This document shows positions 55,351 to 63,724 of a DNA stretch of 64,000 bases, piece by piece. Source of the DNA: Deltaproteobacteria bacterium (GTDB lineage Bacteria > Myxococcota_A > UBA9160 > UBA6930). Every line of letters begins with the position of its first letter. Position 1 is the first letter of the stretch. The stretch spans positions 246,836 to 310,835 of the forward strand of contig JAPPPQ010000023.1 in the NCBI GenBank assembly GCA_028817435.1, in the 5' to 3' direction. The position numbers and the translations under genes were made by a program. The notes under the pieces are model-generated. The model worked only from the letters and a program-made list of their open reading frames with translations. It was not told the origin of the DNA and did not search any database.

Positions 55351-58256
55351 TGGCGCAGCGCAGCGGCCAGAGCGGCGGGAAGCGGCGGGAAGAGGTGTTC
55401 AACACCCACCTCGCCATCTTTCTGCGCGGCGAGAATCTCGATGCCGCAGAGGAGAGCCAGACTTCCTCCGGCGGCTTCCCCGATGTCGAAGTGGATCTCG
55501 ACGGCGCGCGGGTGCTGATCGAAGCCAAATTCGACGGCCCCGGCGCGGAGACTTCGCTGCGCGGACAGGCGCGCAAGCGCATGGACGAAGACGCCAACAC
55601 CGCAGCCGTGGTGGAACTCCTCTACCCCGAGCCGCTGCGCACCGCGACGGGCGCGCCCGAAGAGAACTTGCGCCAGAGCCAACTGCGCTGGCGCATCGGG
55701 CGGCGCGGCGCAGAGCCGGGGCCGTGGCGCAATGGCGCGGTCATTGAGCTGGCCGACGCCCTCTACCATCTGCGCGGCAACCTCGACGCGCCCCGGCGCT
55801 TGCAAGAAGCCGTCGAAACCATGACCCGGGCCGTGGATCGCGCCGCCTCCGACCTCGGCCGCCGCAAGGCGCAGCGCAGGCGGCTCGCCAAACTCGTCAA
55901 AGTGAGCGACGACATTGCGGGCTGCAAACTCGCCGCACTTATGGTGCTGAACGCGCTGGTGTTTCAGAGCCGGCTCTCCTTCAAGGACGAGCGCGTGCAG
56001 AACCTGGGCGCGCAGCAGAGCGCGCACAAGCGGCGCGACATTGCGGATCACTGGCGCTTCATTTGCGACGAGATTGACTATGTGCCGATCTTCCGCGTGG
56101 CGGCCGATGTGCTGGATGCGTTTCCCGACGGCGATTTGGGCCGCAACATTCTCGCGGGCTTGTCCGAAGCCGCAGAGGCCATTCGCGACATTCGCGGCCA
56201 CGATTTGGCTGGGCGGGTGTTTCACAAGCTGGTGGACTTTGCCAAGCCCCGCGCCGCCTACTACACCTCGCTGCCCGCCGCCGCGCTGCTGGCTTCATTG
56301 GCCTTTGACGGGCGGCTGGGCGGCACGCTGGCGGAGACCGACTGGACCGATCTGGAGTCCATCCGCGATCTGCGCGTAGCGGATTTGTCCTGCGGCACCG
56401 GCACTCTGCTGCTTGCAGCAGCGCGCGAGATGGAGCGGCTGCACCGCAACGCGCGGGGCCACAGGAGCCTTGCGCCGGAGGCGGAGGCGCTGCACAAGAT
56501 TTTGATTGAGAATGTGCTGCACGGCTACGATGTGGAGCTTACGGCGATTCATTTGGCCGCCGCACACCTGGGTTTGTTGGCCCCCGATGTGGGCTTTGAC
56601 AACATGAATCTGTTCGTGCTGCCCTGCGAGGTGAACGGGGGCGGTATGCAGCTTGGCAGCGCAGATTTTCTGTTTGGCAGCGAAGTGCAGGTGCAATTTG
56701 ACCTGCTGGCCGATGTTTCCGGCACGCGGCGTGTGAAGGGCAGCGGCAATGGGGAGGACATTGCCACGGCGGAGTTGCCGGAGTTGGATCTGGCCATTCT
56801 CAATCCGCCATTTTCGCGCTCGATGGGCAGCAACAAGATGTTCGGCGACATACCCCCTGCGGAGCGCCGCGCGATGCAGACGGGCTTGAACAAGCTTCTC
56901 AAAAAGCATGAGAGCGAGGTTGCGTCCAAGGATTTGGCTCGCTTTTCGGCTTCGACCAGCGCGGGTTTGGGCGCTGTGATATTGGCGGCCGCCGCGCGGC
57001 ATTTGAAGCCCGGCGGCCGTTTGGCGGCCGTGCTGCCCGCGGCGCTTTGCACCGGCGACGCCTGGGCCAAGAGCCGGGAAGTGCTGGCCGAGACACTGCG
57101 CCTTGATGCCGTGGTGCTTTCCCACGACCCTGCGCGGACCAATTTCTCCGAGAGCACATCGCTTTCGGAATGTCTGGTCGTAGCCACCCGCCGGGAGTGC
57201 GCCGAGGAAAAGTCTCGCAGCGCCCCCCGCTGCGGGGAGGAAGCGGCCGCGCCGCAACCGCGCCGCGCAACGCCCGCCGCGTTTTTGCACTTGCTGCGTA
57301 ATCCCGCGGACGAATTGGATGCCGCCGCTGCGATTCGCACCATCAAGCCCTATTTGGCGGCTGAGCGCGCCGTGCAGATCGGCGAATCCGAGCTCTACTG
57401 GACGCAGGCAGGCAGCGCAGCCTGGAAGCGCACGCGCTTTGCTTCCCCGCGCATGGCCAATGACGCAGAAAAGGTCGCGGCGAATTCGAATCTGCGGAAG
57501 TTGAGCGATGTCGCCAGCATTGGTCCGATTGCGAACACCGTCTGGGACAGCTTCGAGAATGTCGAGCGCCGCACCGAGTATCCCGCCTTTTGGGGGCACA
57601 AGACCGGGGAGCGCTGTCGGCTCACCGCCGCGCCCAATATGTTCCTGTCTCCCATTTACGAGCCGCGAAATCAGCCGGGCACCACCAGAAAACGGGGCCG
57701 TCACAAGGATTACCCGGACTATGTCTGGGGTTGGGCCAGCGGGCGGCTGTGTCTGGTTGAGCGAGTCTGGCTCAAAACCGTTCGCGTGCTTGCCGTGCTG
57801 GTGGACAAGCCCGTGCTGGCCAATGTCTGGTTTCCCCTGCGCCTGAAGGACGAGAGCGAAGACGCTCTGCGCGCTCTGACCGCCTGGCTCAACTCTTCCT
57901 ATGCCATTGCCGCATTTTTGCTGCTGCAGACCCCCACGCGTGGCGCGTGGACGCGAATCAAGAGCCGCCCCGCGCACAATTTTCCCGTCCCCAACCTCGC
58001 CAACACCTCCATCGTCACCGCCCTCGCCGAGGCATTCGAATCCCAAAAGCAGGCCGATTTCTCCCCCCTCCCGCAACTCGAAACCGACCCCGCCCGCCAC
58101 GCCCTGGACGAAGCCTGCGCCCGTGCCATCCCCGGCCTTCCCGATCCCGAAACCCTGCGCCGCCGCATCGCAGCCGAGCCCTTCGTCGCCGGCCCCAAGC
58201 CCCGCCCCCAATCCACCATCTGGGGCCACTCCCCCCCACAGCGCGGCCCGCTTTGA
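55350..58256 (+). CDS. Type IIG-like restriction-modification fusion (PD-(D/E)XK nuclease plus N6-adenine methyltransferase)
   Basis: A 968-residue single-chain enzyme. The N-terminal nuclease-like segment GGFPDVEVDLDGARVLIEAKF supplies Asp45, Glu58 and Lys60. A helical connector (70-300) leads to an N6-adenine methyltransferase domain with motif I VADLSCGTGTLLLAAA (343-358), motif IV ILNPPFSR (483-490) and LKPGGRLAAVLPAAL. The C-terminal 350 residues (YWTQAG, PIYEPRNQPG, WLNSSYAIAAFLLL, RGAWTRIKSRPAHNFPVP) resemble the target-recognition part of Eco57I/BREX-type methylases. It would methylate and cut from one polypeptide. Base composition matches the host, so residence is old. Its ATG overlaps the dioxygenase stop. 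Recognition site unknown. Confidence 0.82.
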   Translation: MAQRSGQSGGKRREEVFNTHLAIFLRGENLDAAEESQTSSGGFPDVEVDLDGARVLIEAKFDGPGAETSLRGQARKRMDEDANTAAVVELLYPEPLRTATGAPEENLRQSQLRWRIGRRGAEPGPWRNGAVIELADALYHLRGNLDAPRRLQEAVETMTRAVDRAASDLGRRKAQRRRLAKLVKVSDDIAGCKLAALMVLNALVFQSRLSFKDERVQNLGAQQSAHKRRDIADHWRFICDEIDYVPIFRVAADVLDAFPDGDLGRNILAGLSEAAEAIRDIRGHDLAGRVFHKLVDFAKPRAAYYTSLPAAALLASLAFDGRLGGTLAETDWTDLESIRDLRVADLSCGTGTLLLAAAREMERLHRNARGHRSLAPEAEALHKILIENVLHGYDVELTAIHLAAAHLGLLAPDVGFDNMNLFVLPCEVNGGGMQLGSADFLFGSEVQVQFDLLADVSGTRRVKGSGNGEDIATAELPELDLAILNPPFSRSMGSNKMFGDIPPAERRAMQTGLNKLLKKHESEVASKDLARFSASTSAGLGAVILAAAARHLKPGGRLAAVLPAALCTGDAWAKSREVLAETLRLDAVVLSHDPARTNFSESTSLSECLVVATRRECAEEKSRSAPRCGEEAAAPQPRRATPAAFLHLLRNPADELDAAAAIRTIKPYLAAERAVQIGESELYWTQAGSAAWKRTRFASPRMANDAEKVAANSNLRKLSDVASIGPIANTVWDSFENVERRTEYPAFWGHKTGERCRLTAAPNMFLSPIYEPRNQPGTTRKRGRHKDYPDYVWGWASGRLCLVERVWLKTVRVLAVLVDKPVLANVWFPLRLKDESEDALRALTAWLNSSYAIAAFLLLQTPTRGAWTRIKSRPAHNFPVPNLANTSIVTALAEAFESQKQADFSPLPQLETDPARHALDEACARAIPGLPDPETLRRRIAAEPFVAGPKPRPQSTIWGHSPPQRGPL

Positions 58257-58271
58257 TGCCATCCGCCGCGC

Positions 58272-60146
58272 TCAGCGTTGGCGCGGCGCCGCAACCGCCC
58301 GCCACCAGAACGGCGCCGCCAACAGGGCGAGGCCGATGAAGAGCAGCGGCAGCACGGGGGAGCGCCCCTGTGCGGTGATCAGTTTTCCCAAGCCGACCAG
58401 CATCAGGAACAGGGAAGAGGCGCTGCAGAGCACCAGGAAAAGACCCCGGCGCAGGCCGGCCAGTGGTGCGCCGGAATCTTCGCCCGCTGCCGCCGCCGTG
58501 GCGCGCCAAAATCCCACCGGCCGCACTTGGCGATAAAACGCGATCAGCGCCTGCGGCCGTGTCGCCGGCGTCAGCCAGGTAATTCCAACGGCGGCGGCGG
58601 TGGAACACAGCGCCATCGCCGCTAGGCGAATCCACTCCTGGCCGTCGCCGGGAAAGAAGTGCAACAGCAAAACGCCCGCTACCAAAGAGACGAGAATGGC
58701 GGCCACCTCGGACCAGAGATTGATGCGCTCCCACAACCAGCGCAAAACCAACACCGCTCCCACACCTGCGCCCAACAACAGGGAGAGCTTCCAGCCCTGT
58801 TGGATGGACCCCAGCCGCGCCATGACAAAGATCGCCAGCGCCAAAATCAGAACGCTTGCGAGGCGGGCGATCCACACCATTTCCCGGTTGCCGGGTTTGC
58901 GCTTGAGCCAATGCGAGCAAATCAGGCGGCCGTAAATGTCGTTGCTCCAGTAGCTCGCCCCCCAATTCAGGTGTGTGTCTATGGTCGAAGCAAGGGCGGC
59001 GAGAAGGCCGGCCAGCATGAGTCCGCGCAGGCCGGGCGCCAGCAGGTTGTCCATGCCCTGGATGAACACGCCTTCCCGTGCCACCTTGAAGCTGTCGTCA
59101 ACTACCGCGGCGGGATCGAAGGGATAGAGGACGAGCAATCCCATGCCGATGACGATCCAGAGCAGACTGCGCAGCACCACCTGCAGCCATGCGAAGACCA
59201 GCGCGGCAATTTTTGCGTCGCGATCCGTGCGGCAGGCCATGGAGCGCTGCGCCAGGTAGCCGGTTCCATCGCTGTTCATCTGGAAGAACCACTGCAGGGC
59301 GACGATGGTGAGGAAAGGCAGCAGCAGCCCTTCTCCGCTGGGCGCAAAGGACAAAAACTGCTCAGCCCGGGCGGCGCCATACAACTCGACGATGCGCTGG
59401 CCAATGCTCATGAAGCCGCCGGATTCGTTCACGACGACGATTGCGTAGGCGAGCGTGCCCAGCATGGCGATTCCAAATTGCACCACATCGGTGGCGATTA
59501 CCGAGCGCAGGCCGCCGGTGGCGGAATAGAGCAGGGTGAAGCACAGCAGCGCGAAAATGCTGATGAGGTTGTTTGTCGTGGCCAGGGCCGGGTCGAGCCC
59601 GCTGCCGCCCGCAAGCGACAACCCCAGTTGTTGCACGCCGTTTTGCAGCGCGCCGTAGAATGCGGCGGGGAGCCATTCGTGCCACGGCAAAAACACCTCG
59701 GCAATGCGGGTTGCGGCAGTCAGAACAAAGGCGAGCACCACGCAGTTGATCAGCGTCCCGTAATACAGGGCTTTGAGAGAGCGAAGCGCAAGCGCGCCGC
59801 GGCCGCTGTAACGAAGCTCTGTAAATTCTGCGTCGGTCAGGACTCCCGAGCGCCGCCACGCCGCCGCGAAGATGAAGCCCATCATCAGGAAGGCGATGCC
59901 GTAGATCCACAATTGCCACAGCAGATACAGGCCGCCGGTTGCGATCAGCCCCATGAACAGCAGCGGCGTATCGGCCGCGAATTGCGTGGCCGACATGCTG
60001 ACGCCTGCCCGCCAGCCCCGGATTGTGCGGCCGGCCAGAAAGTATTCCTGCAAATTGCGGGAAGCCTGCTTCCGGGCGCGGAAGCCGGAAATCAGCGCGT
60101 GGCTGACGAAGGCCAGAATGATGAGGAGATCGAGCATGTGCTCCAC
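58272..60146 (-). CDS. Sodium:solute symporter family protein
   Basis: A membrane transporter of about 624 residues with roughly fourteen hydrophobic helices. Family landmarks are EYFLAGRTIRGWRAGVSMSATQFAADTPLLFMGL near the N-terminus (the sodium-site helix), the FTLLYSATGGLRSVIATDVVQFGI signature and GLMLAGLLAALASTIDTHLNWGASYWSNDIY. The long C-terminal part after residue 440 adds further helices and a charged loop. Substrates of the family range from proline and sugars to acetate and bile acids. The start is GTG at 60146 or ATG at 60137. It diverges from the second TonB receptor across 143 bases, suggesting outer- and inner-membrane uptake of the same compound. Confidence 0.9.
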   Translation of the reverse strand: MEHMLDLLIILAFVSHALISGFRARKQASRNLQEYFLAGRTIRGWRAGVSMSATQFAADTPLLFMGLIATGGLYLLWQLWIYGIAFLMMGFIFAAAWRRSGVLTDAEFTELRYSGRGALALRSLKALYYGTLINCVVLAFVLTAATRIAEVFLPWHEWLPAAFYGALQNGVQQLGLSLAGGSGLDPALATTNNLISIFALLCFTLLYSATGGLRSVIATDVVQFGIAMLGTLAYAIVVVNESGGFMSIGQRIVELYGAARAEQFLSFAPSGEGLLLPFLTIVALQWFFQMNSDGTGYLAQRSMACRTDRDAKIAALVFAWLQVVLRSLLWIVIGMGLLVLYPFDPAAVVDDSFKVAREGVFIQGMDNLLAPGLRGLMLAGLLAALASTIDTHLNWGASYWSNDIYGRLICSHWLKRKPGNREMVWIARLASVLILALAIFVMARLGSIQQGWKLSLLLGAGVGAVLVLRWLWERINLWSEVAAILVSLVAGVLLLHFFPGDGQEWIRLAAMALCSTAAAVGITWLTPATRPQALIAFYRQVRPVGFWRATAAAAGEDSGAPLAGLRRGLFLVLCSASSLFLMLVGLGKLITAQGRSPVLPLLFIGLALLAAPFWWRAVAAPRQR

Positions 60147-60204
60147 ATCCTACCGCGCCGCGGAAGCTGCGGCCCGGGCCGCTCTGCACCGGGCAAAAAA
60201 GAGA

Positions 60205-60233
60205 TTGACTTTTTGCAGGGCAGGCCCTAGAAG
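60205..60233 (+). promoter_or_regulatory. Predicted promoter of the second TonB receptor
   Basis: TTGACT (60205-60210), a 17-base spacer and TAGAAG (60228-60233) lie 57 bases ahead of the receptor start. The -35 context ATTGACTTTT is the same as in the first TonB receptor promoter on the other strand, but no GTATAC operator is present. Confidence 0.5.
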
Positions 60234-60289
60234 TCATTCATTGGCACTTGGGCCCGGAGCGGGCCGCAGGTTTGCCCGGAGGAACTGCT

Positions 60290-62776
60290 ATGCGCGTCCA
60301 CTCTCTCGTCAATTTCTTCACCCCCCCCCCCCCCAGGGGGATTTCGCCCGTTTGGAGGCGGCTGCGCGGGCTTTTGCTGTGCGGTCTGCTGTTCGCCGCC
60401 GCTAGTCCGGCATTGACCGTGTGGGCGCAGCCGGCAGAGGATCCCGGCGCGCGGGCCGAGGAGGAGGGCGAAGAGGGTTCGGGCGGAGCTGCTTCCCGGC
60501 TTGCTCTCGAAGAGATCGTGGTGACCGGAACCGCCAGCGATGAGCGCACCAAATTCGATTCCAGCGTCGCCATCACGACGATGAACGCCGAGGACATTCG
60601 CACGCTGAATCCGCTTAGCACCGCAGACTTGCTGAGCGCCGTGCCCGGGCTGTGGGTGGAATCCTCCTCCGGCGAATCGAATGCCAATGTCTATGCGCGC
60701 GGCATTCCGCAGGATGGCGGTTATTTCTACCTGAATTTGCAAGAAGACGGGTCGCCGGTTTTCCCAGTCTCGTCGCTGTCTTTCTTCGGCGCCGATATGC
60801 TGATTCGCCTGGACGAATCGGTGGAGCGCATGGAGGCGGTGCGCGGCGGCACCGCGCCCATTTTTGCTTCCAGCGCCCCCGGCGGCATTGTGAATTTCGT
60901 GACCAAGCAGGGCACGCAGGAGCCGGAGGGGTTGATCAAGCTCACGCTCGGCGACTTTGGCCTGTTCCGCAATGATTTCTTTTACAGCGGGCCGCTCTCA
61001 GAGGACTGGCTCTTCAGTTTCGGGGGCTTTTACCGATCTTCCGACGGCATTCGGGATCCGCAGTTTCGCGCCGACCGCGGCGGGCAATTGCGCTTCTCTC
61101 TGACCCGCCTGCTGGAAGACGGCGAGCTTTCGATTTTTGGCCGCAAGCTGAACGACCGAAATCTGTTCCCCACCCCCCTGCCATTGCAAAACCCGCGGAA
61201 TCCGGAAGGCGTCCCCGGATTTGACGCCGGCACGGGAATTCTGCACAGCAACGATTTGCGCCGGGTTTCGCTGCCCCACGCCGCAGATGTGGGCCTGGAT
61301 GGAGCCGACTTGGCCGATGGCATCCGCTCGGAACTGGATACGCTGGGACTCCGGCTGGCGCTGGATCTGGATACCTGGACATCGCTCGAGAACATTTTTC
61401 GCTACACCGAAGCCGACATTACCTTCAACAGCATATTCACCGGAACCGCCGCGCAGCGTGGCAGTGACTACGCCGATGGCAGGGGCAATATCGTGTATGC
61501 TGGAAGCGGAGCGGCGTTTGATCACGACAATCTGGTGATTGATGCGGGCCTGTGGCTGGTTGCCAAGCAACTGCAGAGCTTCTCCAACGATTTGCGCATT
61601 AATTTTCAAACGCAGTCCAACGACTTCACCTTCGGATTTTACTACGCAGATTATTCGGTTGCCGACCAGTGGAGCCTCGGGAACAATTTTCTCATGGAGG
61701 CGAAGAACAATGCGCAGCGGCTCCGGTTGGCTGGTGTGACCAGCCCGGAGGGCCTCACACGGACTTCCACCTTCCACCTGGATGCCAGCCACCAGGGGAC
61801 CTCAACGGTGCTGTATGCATCGGACGAATGGAATTTGAGCGAAGATCTTCGCTTCGATTTCGGGCTGCGCTGGCAACGGGACACCATCGATTCTTCCATC
61901 AGCGAGGGGGCAACCGTTGATTTCGACGGAGATCCCACAACCCCGTGGGACAACGAAACTGCGCAGACGGGAAATTCCTACCGGACAGTGGACCGGGATT
62001 TTGACGACCTGGCCTGGTCTGTTGGCTTCAACTACAACTTTACATACAACCAGGGAATCTTCGGCCACTGGACCGATTCCTTCCGCATTTCCAACTTTGA
62101 CGATCTGCGCGACGGCAGGGATGTGGTGGAGAGCATTACTCAGGTTGAGCTGGGCTACAAGCTTTCTACTGATTATCTGGCGATTTTTGCGACGCTTTTT
62201 CGCAGCGAATTTGACAATGTGTATTTCAATGATGTTCTGGCGGATGGCTCGATGGCGCGCCGAACCGCCGGCACTGAGAATATTGGCATTGAGCTTGAAG
62301 GAGTTTGGACTCCCCTCGAAAGCCTGGAGGTGGTGGCCAGCATGACCCTGCAACAGCCCGAATACACCTCCTTTACCATCCGCACGGCAGACAATCCCGA
62401 TACTGCCAACGATGAAACCGCCACCTCCAGCTTCACCGGCAACACCGTCAAGCGGCTGCCGGAGCTGCTTTTCCGAAGCACCATCACTTACCGCTTCGGA
62501 GGGCGCGCGCGAATCTACGGGAGCTTTTCGCATGTTGGAAAGCGCTACTCCGATGACGAAAATGTGGTCGAGCTCCCCGCATACAACAAATTCGACATCG
62601 GATTCATCTACAACCACCGGGAGAGCTTGAGTTTCCAGGTGCAAGTGAACAACTTGACCGATGAAGTGGGTCTCACCGAGGGCAACCCGCGGGTGACCGG
62701 ACCCACCGGGGTTTACTACAACGCGCGCCCGATTTTTGGCAGGTCGCTGCGGGCTTCGGTGACCTACAACTTCTGA
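60290..62776 (+). CDS. TonB-dependent outer-membrane receptor with 5' poly-C tract
   Basis: An 828-residue receptor. The signal peptide is unusual: the hydrophobic core (LRGLLLCGLLFAAASPALTVWA) begins only near residue 25, and residues 11-15 (Thr-Pro4) are encoded by a C14 run at 60321-60334. A TonB-box-like EEIVVTGTA, plug domain (DLLSAVPGLWVESSSGE, VRGGTAPIFASSAPGGIVNFVTK) and barrel follow, ending SLRASVTYNF with terminal phenylalanine. The ATG at 60290 has CGGAGGAAC upstream; a TTG at 60248 is disfavoured. Slippage in the tract would abolish the signal peptide frame. Neighbours are a sodium symporter (divergent) and a hydroxysteroid-dehydrogenase-like SDR (convergent), hinting at a steroid-like ligand. 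Confidence 0.95.
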   Translation: MRVHSLVNFFTPPPPRGISPVWRRLRGLLLCGLLFAAASPALTVWAQPAEDPGARAEEEGEEGSGGAASRLALEEIVVTGTASDERTKFDSSVAITTMNAEDIRTLNPLSTADLLSAVPGLWVESSSGESNANVYARGIPQDGGYFYLNLQEDGSPVFPVSSLSFFGADMLIRLDESVERMEAVRGGTAPIFASSAPGGIVNFVTKQGTQEPEGLIKLTLGDFGLFRNDFFYSGPLSEDWLFSFGGFYRSSDGIRDPQFRADRGGQLRFSLTRLLEDGELSIFGRKLNDRNLFPTPLPLQNPRNPEGVPGFDAGTGILHSNDLRRVSLPHAADVGLDGADLADGIRSELDTLGLRLALDLDTWTSLENIFRYTEADITFNSIFTGTAAQRGSDYADGRGNIVYAGSGAAFDHDNLVIDAGLWLVAKQLQSFSNDLRINFQTQSNDFTFGFYYADYSVADQWSLGNNFLMEAKNNAQRLRLAGVTSPEGLTRTSTFHLDASHQGTSTVLYASDEWNLSEDLRFDFGLRWQRDTIDSSISEGATVDFDGDPTTPWDNETAQTGNSYRTVDRDFDDLAWSVGFNYNFTYNQGIFGHWTDSFRISNFDDLRDGRDVVESITQVELGYKLSTDYLAIFATLFRSEFDNVYFNDVLADGSMARRTAGTENIGIELEGVWTPLESLEVVASMTLQQPEYTSFTIRTADNPDTANDETATSSFTGNTVKRLPELLFRSTITYRFGGRARIYGSFSHVGKRYSDDENVVELPAYNKFDIGFIYNHRESLSFQVQVNNLTDEVGLTEGNPRVTGPTGVYYNARPIFGRSLRASVTYNF
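60321..60334 (+). repeat. Homopolymer C14 tract inside the second TonB receptor gene
   Basis: Fourteen consecutive C cover codons 11 to 15, before the signal-peptide core, and are followed by AGGGGG. The receptor is in frame at this length. It is the same length and same base as the tract in the other receptor gene 28 kb away, though the flanking sequences differ. Confidence 0.9.
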
Positions 62777-62779
62777 AGC

Positions 62780-63553
62780 TCAGGCGTTGGCGTCCGGCCG
62801 CATTGCGGCCATCATTCCGCCGTCGGCGAGCAGCGCGGCTCCGTGGATGTAGTTCGCGTCGGCTCCGAGCAGGAAGGCGGCCACTGCGGCCACTTGTTCG
62901 GGTTTTGCGTTGTGGCCCAGGGGAACGCTGAGCGCGCGCGCTGCGGGGCCGATTTTTGGATGGGCGTATAGGCTTTCGAGCATGGGCGTTTCCATGTTGC
63001 CGGGCGCAAGTGCGTTCAGGCGGACGCCCCGCGCGCCCCAATCTGCCGCGCGCGATTTGATTGCGCGAATCAGCGCGCGCTTGGTGCTGGAGTAGGCCAT
63101 GAAGCCGGACAGCCGGAGCGAATCGCAGCTCTGCAGCGCGGCCTCTTCGCTGCCGGACAGGCACGCCTCGACCAGCGCTGCGTCGCAGGACTCATCGAAG
63201 TAAGCGCCGACCGAGGCCACCACCAGCGCGGCGGGCGCTTCGCCCTGCTCCAGCATGGGCAGCAGCCCGTCGAGCAGCGCCAGCACGCCGAAGTAATTGA
63301 CGCGGGTGACCTCTTGCGCCGGCCGGTGGGGGCCCACCGCCGCTGCCAGCGCCAAGCCGTCGAGGCGGCCCTCCGCAAGCTCGCCGATGCGGCGCAGCGC
63401 CTCCGCCCGCCCCGCTTCGGCGCCGAGATCTGCCTCCACCTGCACGCCGCTGCGGTCCACGCCGATGACGCGGTCGCCCACCGCGGCGAGCCGCTGTGCC
63501 AGCGCCCGGCCCAAGCCGGAAGCTGCGCCGCTGATGGCGATGATGCGCTGCAT
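62780..63553 (-). CDS. Short-chain dehydrogenase resembling 3-alpha-hydroxysteroid dehydrogenase/carbonyl reductase
   Basis: A 257-residue SDR. The NAD(P) loop is SGAASGLGRALAQRLAAVGDRVIGVDRSG, followed by the acidic ADLGAEAGR segment. The active site shows VVASVGAYF (Ser) and YSSTKRAL (Tyr-x3-Lys), with RLNALAPGNMETPML after it. The pattern NYFGVLALLDGLLPML and YIHGAALLADGGM...AAMRP closely recalls Comamonas 3-alpha-HSD/carbonyl reductase. It would oxidise or reduce a secondary alcohol on a steroid or similar carbonyl. It converges on the second TonB receptor with a three-base gap. Substrate identity is inferred from family resemblance only. Confidence 0.88.
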   Translation of the reverse strand: MQRIIAISGAASGLGRALAQRLAAVGDRVIGVDRSGVQVEADLGAEAGRAEALRRIGELAEGRLDGLALAAAVGPHRPAQEVTRVNYFGVLALLDGLLPMLEQGEAPAALVVASVGAYFDESCDAALVEACLSGSEEAALQSCDSLRLSGFMAYSSTKRALIRAIKSRAADWGARGVRLNALAPGNMETPMLESLYAHPKIGPAARALSVPLGHNAKPEQVAAVAAFLLGADANYIHGAALLADGGMMAAMRPDANA

Positions 63554-63592
63554 AGCTCGCAGAGTTTTGCGCTTTCCGGCGCGTCCTGCTCG

Positions 63593-63704
63593 GACTTTCG
63601 CGCTTTACCGCTCGCTTTGCTCGCTGGCTTGAAATTGCGGCCCGCTTTGCGGGCCCCTTCGCAGACTTTCGCGCTTTATCGCTCGCTTTGCTCGCTGGCT
63701 TGAA
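63593..63704. repeat. Pair of 41-base direct repeats flanking a hairpin
   Basis: Bases 63593-63633 and 63664-63704 are identical except at one position; each contains CGCTCGCTTTGCTCGCTGG, itself with an internal GCTCGC repeat. The 30 bases between hold a perfect hairpin (see 63639-63655). The unit fills most of the gap between two divergent genes and looks like an intergenic repeat family rather than coding DNA. Confidence 0.8.
63639..63655. other. Perfect GC hairpin between the direct repeats
   Basis: GGCCCGC-TTT-GCGGGCC forms a seven-pair stem with a three-base loop. There is no T-run after it on either strand, so it is not a standard intrinsic terminator; it is more likely part of the repeat element. 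Confidence 0.5.
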
Positions 63705-63724
63705 GCTTCGCTATTTTTGCGCGG

